64,000 nucleotides of DNA from Chitinophagales bacterium. Its GTDB lineage: Bacteria > Bacteroidota > Bacteroidia > Chitinophagales > Chitinophagaceae. The stretch spans positions 1,116,001 through 1,180,000 of the forward strand of contig JACJXQ010000008.1 in the NCBI GenBank assembly GCA_020636495.1, given 5' to 3'. Shown here piece by piece: positions 51,594 through 59,893 of the stretch. Each line of letters opens with the position of its first letter. The first letter of the stretch is position 1. The notes under the pieces are model-generated. The model saw nothing but the letters and a program-made list of their open reading frames with translations, was not told where the DNA came from and searched no databases. A program made the translations under genes and the position numbers.

Positions 51594-52922
51594 TTACCTG
51601 GCTACTGTAAAACAGGTAATGCTATTTAACCGGTTCCCTGAAAGTTTCAATATGAAATTACCACTCGGTAATTCTGTTAGTGGTACGGTACGTGTGTATT
51701 GTTGAATGTTTTCCTCGTTCCACTGTCTTACTATGCGTCCACTTATATCAACTATGCTTGCGGTAAAGCTCTCTGCTTTTTCAAATGTTGCTTCGATGCG
51801 TATGAAGTCTGATGCGGGGCAGGGGAACAGTTTTATATCTGTTGCGTTTCGTTTTGCTTGTATAATGCTTGCAGGCCAGTACACTTCATATTCAAACCAT
51901 GTTTTGCTGGCATAGCCCATGGCAGTATCCAGCAATGGTTGCCACGAGTTAGACGCGCTGTCCCAGTGGTCTACATTATAAGTAGCCAGTTTATCATATT
52001 GGTTGTAAGTATATTGTTTCCTCATATGTTTTACCAGGCCGGCATAGGAGGGGCCGTGTATATAAAAGTCTTCCCAGATAATGTCCTCTAACCTGCGATT
52101 TTGATTGTCATATTGTATGTCTATTTTATAGGTAGTCACCACTCCGGTGTGACCATGTTGATTGTATTCCAAAAACTGCTCTTGTGTAACAAGGTTGTTA
52201 TTATAAGTATATGTTTTAACGTTCACTGTATCCCATTGCGATGTTCCCGGGTTGTAGATGGTATGCACTACCTGGTCGGGCAAGGTGGTAGATGGTGAGT
52301 ATACATAATGATCTTTTACCTGTTGAGTATAAGTGCCATAGGTGTACAGGTAATTAATATCGCTGATGCTATAATTGTAGTAGCTATAACTAATGGTAGC
52401 TGAGCCGCCACCGACATTGCTTACTTTTAAAGTGTCCAGCTTGCCCGAATTATATATGTATTCTAAGATGTCCCCGTTATAAACTTGTTTGGTTAGCTTG
52501 TTGTTTGAGTATGTATTGCTGACAGTGTCTCCTTTTATCCAGTTGGTCATGTTGTAGTTGTAGCGGGTAAATTTATCTATGGCCATATTGTTTATAGCCT
52601 GAATGTTTTTTTGAAATGCCTGACCAGGGGTATTCATTTGCCTTCTGTAAGCCAACGCACTGTCATACAACATGCCCGGCAGGAAAGTAGCCGGCTCAAA
52701 CCTGTGAAAAGGATTGCCTACCCCCGTTACCTCTTCAACAGATATGGCTCCTCCATTGCCCGGAGCATAATAATATTCAACAGAGTCTTGTTTTTCATAA
52801 CTGCTTATTTGAGGATTGTATCTTTCTATCATTACCTTTTTCAGTCGAGTAGTTGTTTGAGCCTGAACATAAAGAGATGATATTAATAACCCGATAATAG
52901 CCAGATGATATAAATGTTTCAT
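51594..52922 (-). CDS. Secreted protein with YD-like repeats and T9SS sorting domain
   Basis: A 442-residue protein: signal peptide (ends near YVQAQ), then a Tyr/Asn-rich beta region with repeats of the form YxYNxxxxLxxxxxxxYN (for example YNSGKLDTLKVSN, YTYNNNLVTQEQFLEYN, YTYNQYDKLATYN), reminiscent of RHS/YD-type strands, and a C-terminal sorting domain (KLFPCPASDFIRIE ... IVDISGRIVRQW ... LPSGNFILKLSG). Note PCPA instead of the usual PNPA. It should be exported by T9SS and may be surface-bound. The 140-bp upstream spacer holds nothing else. Confidence 0.8.
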   Translation of the reverse strand: MKHLYHLAIIGLLISSLYVQAQTTTRLKKVMIERYNPQISSYEKQDSVEYYYAPGNGGAISVEEVTGVGNPFHRFEPATFLPGMLYDSALAYRRQMNTPGQAFQKNIQAINNMAIDKFTRYNYNMTNWIKGDTVSNTYSNNKLTKQVYNGDILEYIYNSGKLDTLKVSNVGGGSATISYSYYNYSISDINYLYTYGTYTQQVKDHYVYSPSTTLPDQVVHTIYNPGTSQWDTVNVKTYTYNNNLVTQEQFLEYNQHGHTGVVTTYKIDIQYDNQNRRLEDIIWEDFYIHGPSYAGLVKHMRKQYTYNQYDKLATYNVDHWDSASNSWQPLLDTAMGYASKTWFEYEVYWPASIIQAKRNATDIKLFPCPASDFIRIEATFEKAESFTASIVDISGRIVRQWNEENIQQYTRTVPLTELPSGNFILKLSGNRLNSITCFTVAR

Positions 52923-53064
52923 AATGCCTGTTTTTTATGGTTTTATTATTAATGAATAATAAAAGTAAAATGGCATTATGAACTAATACAGGAGCAACAG
53001 TGTATATGACATTCTTTTTACAGCCAATAGATGCTGTTGTGACAAACTTGCGTTATTGTTTGTT

Positions 53065-53841
53065 TTAATCCTTGTTATCTTCTGCTTTGGGCTCGTGTAG
53101 TTTTACAACCTTACCTTTTTTGCGTAGCCTCATGTTAAGCAACTCTACAGCAAAAGAGAAAGCCATAGCAAAGTATGCATAGTTCTTTAGTTGCATTTCA
53201 TGTGCGCGCTCGCTGTCCCAGCCTTCTACTATCAGTACCATACCTACCATAACCAAAAATGACAAAGCCAGCATTTTCAGGGTAGGGTGTTTCTGAATAA
53301 AGTCGGCAATACGCTTGCTGAACAGGAACATGATGAACATGGCAATACATACGGCAACCATCATTACCTGTATATGTTTGGCTATGCCAACCGCAGTAAT
53401 GATACTGTCAAACGAAAAAACCATATCCACTAACACTATCTGGACTATTGCAGCCCCGAAAGCCTGAGACTGTGATTTTATTTTGGGTATATCATCCTCA
53501 TCGTTGCCTTCCAGCTTGTGGTGTATCTCTTTCACTGTATTATATAGCAGGAATAATCCTCCTGCCAGCATCACAAGGCTGGCCACGTCAAAACCTTTTC
53601 CAAACAAAGTAATAATGGGCTTGCCTTTCTGTTGTATCATCCAGCTAAGTGCCAGCAGGAGCAGTATGCGCATAGCTATGCCGGCAAACATCCATATTCT
53701 GCGGGCTGCCAGCTGCTTCTCTTTCGGTAGCCTGCCCATGATAATAGACACGAATATTACGTTGTCTATACCTAAAACTATTTCCAGTATAGTCAATGTA
53801 AGTAGACTGATGAGTCCGTCGACTGTAAATAGTGCTGTCAT
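53065..53841 (-). CDS. TerC family membrane protein
   Basis: A 258-residue polytopic protein. The N-terminal LLTLTILEIVLGIDNVIFVS carries the conserved Glu and the Gly-Ile-Asp-Asn motif; the second repeat has QIVLVDMVFSFDSIITAVG with its Asp pair. Such proteins (TerC/Alx/MeeF) export manganese or otherwise protect exoenzyme metallation. The ATG overlaps the pyrD stop (ATGA), so it is translationally coupled to pyrD. Confidence 0.92.
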   Translation of the reverse strand: MTALFTVDGLISLLTLTILEIVLGIDNVIFVSIIMGRLPKEKQLAARRIWMFAGIAMRILLLLALSWMIQQKGKPIITLFGKGFDVASLVMLAGGLFLLYNTVKEIHHKLEGNDEDDIPKIKSQSQAFGAAIVQIVLVDMVFSFDSIITAVGIAKHIQVMMVAVCIAMFIMFLFSKRIADFIQKHPTLKMLALSFLVMVGMVLIVEGWDSERAHEMQLKNYAYFAMAFSFAVELLNMRLRKKGKVVKLHEPKAEDNKD

Positions 53842-54878
53842 GAATGTGTGTTTTGATTGATGATACCTTTACAGATATTCTTTGCAATGGCCGGGCCTTC
53901 GTATATAAACCCGGTATACACCTGTACTAGTGATGCCCCGGCATTCAGTTTTTCAATAGCGTCATCAGCGGTGTATATACCCCCTACAGCAATGATAGGG
54001 AAGGTCCCTTTGCTTTTATTGTGCAGGTATTTTATCACTTCTGTAGCCCTTGCTCTTAATGGCTTGCCGCTTAGTCCGCCGGCACCTATAGCTTCTACAT
54101 CGCCGGGTGGTGTAGTCAGGCTGCTGCGGTCAATAGTAGTGTTGGTGGCTACAATGCCTTGTATGCCGGTTTGGGTTACTATTTCAACTATATCATCCAG
54201 TTGCTCGTTGGTCAGGTCGGGGGCTATCTTCAGCAGAAGGGGTTTGGGATCGCCCATTTGTTCATTCATTTCCTTCAGCCTGTTCAGTATGCGCATCAGC
54301 GGCTCTTTATCCTGTAGCTCGCGCAGGCCGGGAGTGTTGGGGCTGCTAACATTCACCACAAAATAGTCTACAACCTCATACAGGTCGTGGAAACATTGCT
54401 CATAATCGTCAAGGGCATTCTCATTAGGTGTCACTTTATTCTTGCCTATGTTGCCACCTATAATTATATTGGTTTTTCTGTGTTTTAACCTTTCGGCAGC
54501 CACGGTTGCCCCCTGGTTGTTAAAGCCCATACGATTGATCAGGGCCTCATCGTCAGGCAAGCGAAACAGTCGTGGTTTGTCATTGCCGGGTTGAGGCTTA
54601 GGGGTTACGGTACCTATCTCCACAAATCCGAAGCCCAGGCAGGATAGTTCATCCACCCAGCGAGCATCTTTATCAAAGCCTGCGGCCAGACCCACCGGGT
54701 TAGGAAAGCGTATGCCCCATAGTTCTTTTTCCAGTCTGCTGGAGCTATAAGTAAACAATTTACGCATCAACCAACGAAGAGGGGTTAACTTATAAGCGGT
54801 GCTCAGCCAGCCCATTACCATATAGTGCACCTTTTCAGGCGTTATCGTAAACAGAATTGTGCGTATCAGCTTATACAT
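53838..54878 (-). CDS. pyrD: Dihydroorotate dehydrogenase (quinone), class 2
   Basis: A 346-residue flavoprotein at the inner membrane that oxidises dihydroorotate with quinone, in pyrimidine synthesis. N-terminal amphipathic membrane helices (YKLIRTILFTITPEKVHYM) typical of class 2, FMN-binding NPVGLAAGFDKDARW, FVEIGTVTPKPQPGND, the catalytic Ser in VVNVSSPNTPGLRELQ, KIAPDLT and ATNTTIDRSSL with GGLSGKPLR. ATG 54878 is preferred over TTG 54887, which is part of the -7 box TATCTTTG (54885-54892, minus strand) lying 6 nt away. The stop overlaps terC by 4 nt. Confidence 0.95.
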   Translation of the reverse strand: MYKLIRTILFTITPEKVHYMVMGWLSTAYKLTPLRWLMRKLFTYSSSRLEKELWGIRFPNPVGLAAGFDKDARWVDELSCLGFGFVEIGTVTPKPQPGNDKPRLFRLPDDEALINRMGFNNQGATVAAERLKHRKTNIIIGGNIGKNKVTPNENALDDYEQCFHDLYEVVDYFVVNVSSPNTPGLRELQDKEPLMRILNRLKEMNEQMGDPKPLLLKIAPDLTNEQLDDIVEIVTQTGIQGIVATNTTIDRSSLTTPPGDVEAIGAGGLSGKPLRARATEVIKYLHNKSKGTFPIIAVGGIYTADDAIEKLNAGASLVQVYTGFIYEGPAIAKNICKGIINQNTHS

Positions 54879-54969
54879 ACCGCGCAAAGATAATGCAACA
54901 TAGTTGTATGTTTTTTAACATTTTGACATCATATACCTATCAGCCTATCTCTTATCTTTAGTCCGGAAT

Positions 54970-55698
54970 ATGCGTGGATATATAACCCTCATGAGTATTA
55001 TGGTGTCATGGTTGACGCACACATTGGTATGTGCCCAACCCATGCAGGGGCATGTGCTGGACGTAAGTGGCGGAAAGCCTATGGAAGGTGTGCTGGTAAA
55101 CAACATATTTACTGATGAGCGTATGAATAGCGACAAAGACGGCGCATTTAGTGTTGCTGTTGACGAAGGTCAGTTGGTAGAGTTTCGCAAAGAGGGTTAC
55201 AAAGTACTCAGGGTGCGCATACCACAAGGCAAACGTCCTTCCTATTTCAGGGTAATGATGCAGCGCTCAGGTACAGATGTGGTAGATTATATGCATACAC
55301 GCGAGGCTGCGCCTGACTATAAAACGGACAGCATGCGCTATTACGCCTTGTATAAAGAATCATTGGAATTTCCGAAACTGACCGGGCTGGAGGCACTACA
55401 ACATCCTTTCAGTGCAATGAGCAAGAAGAATCGCCAGATATGGGCATTCCAGGATGAGTACAGGTTTTACCAGGAACAGAAGTTTATAGATTATACATTC
55501 AATAACAAGCTTGTTAATGCTATTACCGGTTTGGAAGGAGATAGCCTCCAAACTTATATGGAGCTCTTTCGCCCGACCTATGATCAACTGCGAAGTATGA
55601 GCGAGTACACTTATTTCAACTACATCAAACGTACGGCAGAACTATACCGTCAGCGTGGTATCAGGAGTAAAATGGCTCCTTCAAGAAGCAGCCAGTAA
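54970..55698 (+). CDS. Exported protein with CarboxypepD-like domain
   Basis: A 242-residue protein. Signal peptide ends near LVCAQP; residues 27-100 form a carboxypeptidase-regulatory-like beta-sandwich (GHVLDVSGGKPMEGVLVNNI, then FRKEGYKVLRVRIP), as in many outer-membrane receptors of this phylum. The rest is helical and aromatic (SKKNRQIWAFQDEYRFYQEQ). No TonB box or barrel. Role unknown; likely periplasmic. A TATCTTTA box (54951 area) lies close to the ATG. Divergent from pyrD, 91-bp spacer. Confidence 0.7.
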   Translation: MRGYITLMSIMVSWLTHTLVCAQPMQGHVLDVSGGKPMEGVLVNNIFTDERMNSDKDGAFSVAVDEGQLVEFRKEGYKVLRVRIPQGKRPSYFRVMMQRSGTDVVDYMHTREAAPDYKTDSMRYYALYKESLEFPKLTGLEALQHPFSAMSKKNRQIWAFQDEYRFYQEQKFIDYTFNNKLVNAITGLEGDSLQTYMELFRPTYDQLRSMSEYTYFNYIKRTAELYRQRGIRSKMAPSRSSQ

Positions 55699-55799
55699 TT
55701 ATACACTTCAGTTGCATATTTCATCCAGGGTAATAGTTGTTTTTGTTTAAACAGCTGTAATTCATTTCTTTATGAATGCTTCCCGTTTGTTAACCGCTC

Positions 55800-55877
55800 G
55801 TTAACCACTTGCAAATGAATGGTTAACAAAGAGCAACTTTTTGGTAAGGGAGCCGTTCCTGTCCCATATTTGTATCA
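55800..55877 (+). promoter_or_regulatory. Shared promoter/operator architecture, copy B
   Basis: GTTAACCA (55800-55807), 13 nt, GGTTAAC (55821-55827), 12 nt, TTTGG (55840-55844), 20 nt, CATATTTGTATCA (55865-55877). An extra GTTAACC lies at 55789-55795 and another GTTAACCA downstream near 55897. All four motifs and all three gaps equal those of copy A, while the DNA between them differs. Confidence 0.65.
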
Positions 55878-55981
55878 AGGTGAAAGAACACCTAATTGTT
55901 AACCAATAAAAAAGAATAAATATATAAGGGAGAGCAAAAGGAGAGGGTAAAACCTTTTATGAATTATTAAAAACAAATGTC

Positions 55982-56176
55982 ATGGAACGCGAAATTGCAG
56001 TGAAAATATATAGTGGGAAGTACCGCGACAGAATGGACTTTGATTATTACATGTCCATACTGGAGAACGGCTTCAGGTTGTTGCAGGAGAAGGCGACTAA
56101 ACGCCTATGCACCAAAACAGAGCGTGATGCAATGAGAATGGCATTAGAGTACAACCTCGAGCAGATGTTCTCTTAG
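55982..56176 (+). CDS. 64-residue soluble protein of unknown function
   Basis: Starts MEREIAVKIYSGKYRDRMDF and is almost entirely helical and charged, with RLLQEKATKRLCTKTERDAM in the middle and a single Cys. No signal, no membrane segment. The size suggests a regulator or adaptor rather than an enzyme. It follows copy B of the shared promoter design with a leader of about 100 nt and ends before its own hairpin. Family not recognised. Confidence 0.6.
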   Translation: MEREIAVKIYSGKYRDRMDFDYYMSILENGFRLLQEKATKRLCTKTERDAMRMALEYNLEQMFS

Positions 56177-56212
56177 TACAATACTCAGTCTCAAAACAAA
56201 AATGGGAAAGGG

Positions 56213-56240
56213 AAACAGGAGCCGTAACTCCTGTTTTTTT
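56213..56240. terminator. Terminator hairpin
   Basis: Stem AAACAGGAG/CTCCTGTTT, loop CCGTAA, followed by a T run; between convergent genes. Confidence 0.8.
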
Positions 56241-56244
56241 TATT

Positions 56245-56586
56245 TTAGTATGTACCGGGATAACGGTATGGTATATCATATATCCGGGTATAATCCCTTA
56301 TGGGTAGCAGGGTTATGTTAGCTATATTCGTGTTTTCTCTTGCTATGATCAATACTTCAAAATCAGTACCCTGGTAGTCCCTCAAGATGGTGCTTAACTC
56401 ACCTCCGGCCATCATTGCCTGTACAAATGAGGCTCTTTCTTCGGGTTGAAAAGGAGCAATAACAATGTTTTGTATGGTACAGACCATAGTTTCTGCACCT
56501 GATTCTACTACAAGGCCAGTCTCAACCAGGTCACTGAAATCCTCCGCAATGTCTGTTGCTTCCGATAAACTGAATGGTGTATTCAT
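56245..56586 (-). CDS. Cytosolic protein of unknown function
   Basis: A 113-residue acidic protein (many Glu/Asp in SEATDIAEDFSDLVETGLVV) with a mid hydrophobic strand set and a Tyr/Arg-rich C-terminus (RDYTRIYDIPYRYPGTY). No signal or membrane segment and no family I recognise. It lies between a small soluble protein gene and the aldolase gene, transcribed opposite to both. Confidence 0.5.
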   Translation of the reverse strand: MNTPFSLSEATDIAEDFSDLVETGLVVESGAETMVCTIQNIVIAPFQPEERASFVQAMMAGGELSTILRDYQGTDFEVLIIARENTNIANITLLPIRDYTRIYDIPYRYPGTY

Positions 56587-56674
56587 ATATTATTTTTGGC
56601 TGGCAAAGCTACATATTAGGGTGTTATCTATTTAGTTATTACTTTTGCACCGCTTTTAACAATAAATAATATCT

Positions 56675-57733
56675 ATGGCTTCTAAAAAAATTCAGGAACT
56701 GTTGGGCGACCAGGCTTCGTTTTACCTGGACCACAAATGCACTACAATTGATAAATCATCATTGCATATCCCATCAGGCGATGCGGTAGACCAATCATGG
56801 ATACCATCTAACCGTAACATACAGACCATACGTAGCATACAGTCTATTATGGGACACGGCCGCCTTGCAAATACAGGTTATGTGTCTATTTTACCTGTTG
56901 ACCAAGGTATAGAACATAGTGCGGGTGCTTCTTTTGCACCCAACCCAATGTACTTTGATCCTGAAAATATTGTGAAGCTGGCTATGGAAGGTGGTTGCAA
57001 CGCTGTTGCATCTACTTACGGCGTGCTGGGTTCTGTTGCCCGTAAATATGCACACAAAATACCTTTTATCGTAAAGATCAACCACAACGAGTTCATATCA
57101 TACCCTAATGGTTTCGACCAGATCATGTTTGGTAACATTAAGGATGCCTGGAATATGGGTGCTGCTGCTGTTGGTGCTACCATCTATTTTGGTAGTGAGG
57201 AGAGTAAAAGGCAGATTGTAGAAGTGGCTGAAGCATTTGAATATGCTCATGAACTGGGTATGGCTACTGTTCTGTGGTGTTACCTGCGCAACAGCGACTT
57301 CAAAAAAGACGGGGTAGATTATCACTCTGCTGCTGACCTTACAGGACAGGCTAACCACCTTGGCGTAACCATTCAGGCAGATATCATCAAACAAAAACTA
57401 CCTACTAATAATGGTGGTTATAACGCACTGAAGTTTGGTAAGACTCATAAAGATGTATACGAAAAGCTGACAACTGATCATCCGATAGACCTTTGCCGCT
57501 ACCAGGTAGCCAATTGCTATATGGGTAGGGTAGGCCTGATCAACTCCGGTGGTGAAAGTAAAGGTGCATCTGATATGGCTGAAGCTGTAATGACTGCTGT
57601 TGTCAACAAACGCGCAGGCGGAATGGGGCTTATCAGTGGACGTAAAGCATTCCAGAAGCCAATAAACGAAGGTGTGGCACTGCTGAATACGATACAGGAT
57701 GTATACCTGGATAATGAAATTACCATTGCATAA
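56675..57733 (+). CDS. fbaB: Class I fructose-bisphosphate aldolase (DhnA/FbaB type)
   Basis: A 352-residue Schiff-base aldolase of glycolysis and gluconeogenesis, which splits fructose 1,6-bisphosphate. The DhnA-family hallmarks are seen: SILPVDQGIEHSAGASF, the barrel segment PFIVKINHNEF, GAAAVGATIYFGSEES, TVLWCYLRNSDF and the phosphate-binding LINSGGESKGASD with GGMGLISGRKAFQKP. The Schiff-base Lys is most likely in FIVKINHNE. TACTTTTG at 56640-56647 is a -7 box 27 nt before the ATG. Confidence 0.93.
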   Translation: MASKKIQELLGDQASFYLDHKCTTIDKSSLHIPSGDAVDQSWIPSNRNIQTIRSIQSIMGHGRLANTGYVSILPVDQGIEHSAGASFAPNPMYFDPENIVKLAMEGGCNAVASTYGVLGSVARKYAHKIPFIVKINHNEFISYPNGFDQIMFGNIKDAWNMGAAAVGATIYFGSEESKRQIVEVAEAFEYAHELGMATVLWCYLRNSDFKKDGVDYHSAADLTGQANHLGVTIQADIIKQKLPTNNGGYNALKFGKTHKDVYEKLTTDHPIDLCRYQVANCYMGRVGLINSGGESKGASDMAEAVMTAVVNKRAGGMGLISGRKAFQKPINEGVALLNTIQDVYLDNEITIA

Positions 57734-57758
57734 GTCACTAATAATAAATCTTAATATA

Positions 57759-57793
57759 AAAGGCTGCTTGTATTAAAACACGGCAGCCTTTTT
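57759..57793 (+). terminator. fbaB terminator
   Basis: Stem AAAGGCTGC (57759-57767)/GCAGCCTTT (57783-57791) with a long loop and T run. Confidence 0.75.
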
Positions 57794-57948
57794 AATTTTT
57801 CGGAATTATAAATAAGGTTAATTTGCGCCGTTATAGCTGAAATGTATATACATTGTCATATTATATATGCTTGAACCGCAATGTGAAGCAACAAAAAATA
57901 CTTAATTTTATCATTAAATTGATTACCACTACTCAAAAACCAATTTTT

Positions 57949-59628
57949 ATGAAAGCAATGGATACCGGACTTAATAAATTCAACAATAATATGATATCAA
58001 ACTTTACAAAAAAACCTAAAAACAACTTGTCATTGTACAGGACAGTAACCCTTGCTTTTGCACTCATCATGTTGAGCATTTCAGCCAATGCGCAATATTG
58101 CAACTCGGGCTTCTTTTCTTCAGGATGCTCTGCTTTCGGAGATCAGATAGATGGTTTTACAACATCGGGTGGTAGCACTAATATCAGCAACACTAACAGT
58201 GGTTGTAGTTCAGGCAGCTATTCCTATGTTTCATCACAGACACATACCACTGTACCGAGCGGCACCGTGAATTTTACTATCAACAATAACCCTAACTATG
58301 GTGAGTATTACAACATATTTGTAGACTGGAACCAGGATGGTGATTTTTTTGATGCAGGTGAGACTGTATATACAGCATATATCAACTATAGTGCAAACGG
58401 AACCGGTTCATTCAGTGTTCCATCTTCTGCTACACCAGGCCTCACGCGTTTAAGGGTATTCGCAAATTATGGCGGATATGCTACAAATGCATGTACAGGT
58501 GGTACATGGGGTGAAGTGGAAGACTATGATTTTTACATAGTTAGTAACTGTAACGCACCTGCCTCTGTCACTACAACGCTCATTGCTTCTATGAGCGTAG
58601 ATTTCAACTGGACACCTGTTACCAATTCACAAGGTTACCAGTATGCTATTACAACAACCGGTAATCCTCCACAGACAGGTACTGCTACTACTAATACCTC
58701 AGCTACCATAAAAGGTCTTACACCTTCTACTCTGTATTATCTGCACGTGCGTAACATGTGTACTGGTTATGGTTCTGTATGGACCACGATTCAGTTTACA
58801 ACATTACCACCGTGCGTCGTAGCTCCTTCCGGTATCAATGTACCTTATGTTGACTCTAACTCGGCTAATGTATCATGGCCGACAGTCGGTACAGGTCTTG
58901 AATATGACTACATTGTACAACTCGATACAACAGCTCCTGATACTAATTCAAATATCAAAACCACTACCAGCAATCAGATAGGTTTAAGTGCTTTGGAAGC
59001 AGGTAAAACATATTACTTTTTCCTTAGGGTAAGGTGCCAGGGTAATGACACATCCGGATGGATACTGGATTCGCTGTACGTTCCGTTCCCTTGCCGTGCT
59101 CCTAATGTTATGTTCAGCGATATAAACTCTAACAGGGCTGTAGCATACTGGGATGCACCTATTACTGCAACAAGCTACGAGATACTCAACTCGTCATCTA
59201 TGACAACCCCCACAACAGGTATACCTACGGTGCAACAAAGCTACTTGTTCTCATATCTTGATGAAGGTAAAGTATATTATATGTACGCTAAGTCTTATTG
59301 TGATGACAAAGGTATAAAATCAGAGTCTCCGTGGGCTACTTTCCTTTACAGTACCTGGGCGCTTGATGTAAATGATCTGGATGTAAACAATCAGATGAGT
59401 GTATACCCTAATCCAGTAGACAGGCAAATGACGGTAGATATACAAGGACAAGTAGGTGAAAATGCTTCGCTACATATAATGGATGTTACCGGCAGGGTGC
59501 TGAGTGTACATTCAATTTCGTCAGGTAGGAAAGCCCATATTAACGTTGAGCAATTACAGCCTGGTATGTATATACTGCAATTCTCAGACAACGACAGGAA
59601 AGAGCAGGTTAAGTTCAATAAGTTCTAA
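57949..59628 (+). CDS. T9SS-secreted GEVED/fibronectin-type protein (tandem paralogue 1)
   Basis: A 559-residue secreted protein. Start ATG 57949 (a later ATG at 57991 also fits); earlier frame from TTG 57853 is unlikely. Signal peptide ends near SANAQ. Then a GEVED domain (FVDWNQDGDFFDAGE and GGTWGEVEDYDFYI), fibronectin type III-like segments with the block GLTPSTLYYLHVRNMC, a PCRAPNV block, and the type A sorting domain (VYPNPVDRQMTVD ... IMDVTGRVLS ... GMYILQFSDNDRKEQVKFNK). It is the first of three paralogues in a row sharing the C-terminal half. Confidence 0.85.
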   Translation: MKAMDTGLNKFNNNMISNFTKKPKNNLSLYRTVTLAFALIMLSISANAQYCNSGFFSSGCSAFGDQIDGFTTSGGSTNISNTNSGCSSGSYSYVSSQTHTTVPSGTVNFTINNNPNYGEYYNIFVDWNQDGDFFDAGETVYTAYINYSANGTGSFSVPSSATPGLTRLRVFANYGGYATNACTGGTWGEVEDYDFYIVSNCNAPASVTTTLIASMSVDFNWTPVTNSQGYQYAITTTGNPPQTGTATTNTSATIKGLTPSTLYYLHVRNMCTGYGSVWTTIQFTTLPPCVVAPSGINVPYVDSNSANVSWPTVGTGLEYDYIVQLDTTAPDTNSNIKTTTSNQIGLSALEAGKTYYFFLRVRCQGNDTSGWILDSLYVPFPCRAPNVMFSDINSNRAVAYWDAPITATSYEILNSSSMTTPTTGIPTVQQSYLFSYLDEGKVYYMYAKSYCDDKGIKSESPWATFLYSTWALDVNDLDVNNQMSVYPNPVDRQMTVDIQGQVGENASLHIMDVTGRVLSVHSISSGRKAHINVEQLQPGMYILQFSDNDRKEQVKFNKF

Positions 59629-59645
59629 CTATTTTAATTATAGAT

Positions 59646-59675
59646 AAAAAATCACCCATAAAGGGTGATTTTTTT
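59646..59675 (+). terminator. Terminator after paralogue 1
   Basis: Stem AAATCACCC/GGGTGATTT with loop ATAAA-type, followed by eight T. The next 200 bp hold nothing else I can name. Confidence 0.8.
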
Positions 59676-59893
59676 TGCACTTTTTTCAGGAAATATATTG
59701 CTGGCAGTTAATGTGTTATGCCTGTTTCGATTAGTATACAGGTGTATTATGTCATATTTATTAATAAAAAATACAATAATTTAACCAACAATGCACCCCG
59801 TTTAATGGTCTTTCAAGGTATATGCTGTGTTTTTCGTTGAGAAGCCGGCGTATCATCTTACGGCAATTGTAAACCTTGAACAAATTAAATGAA

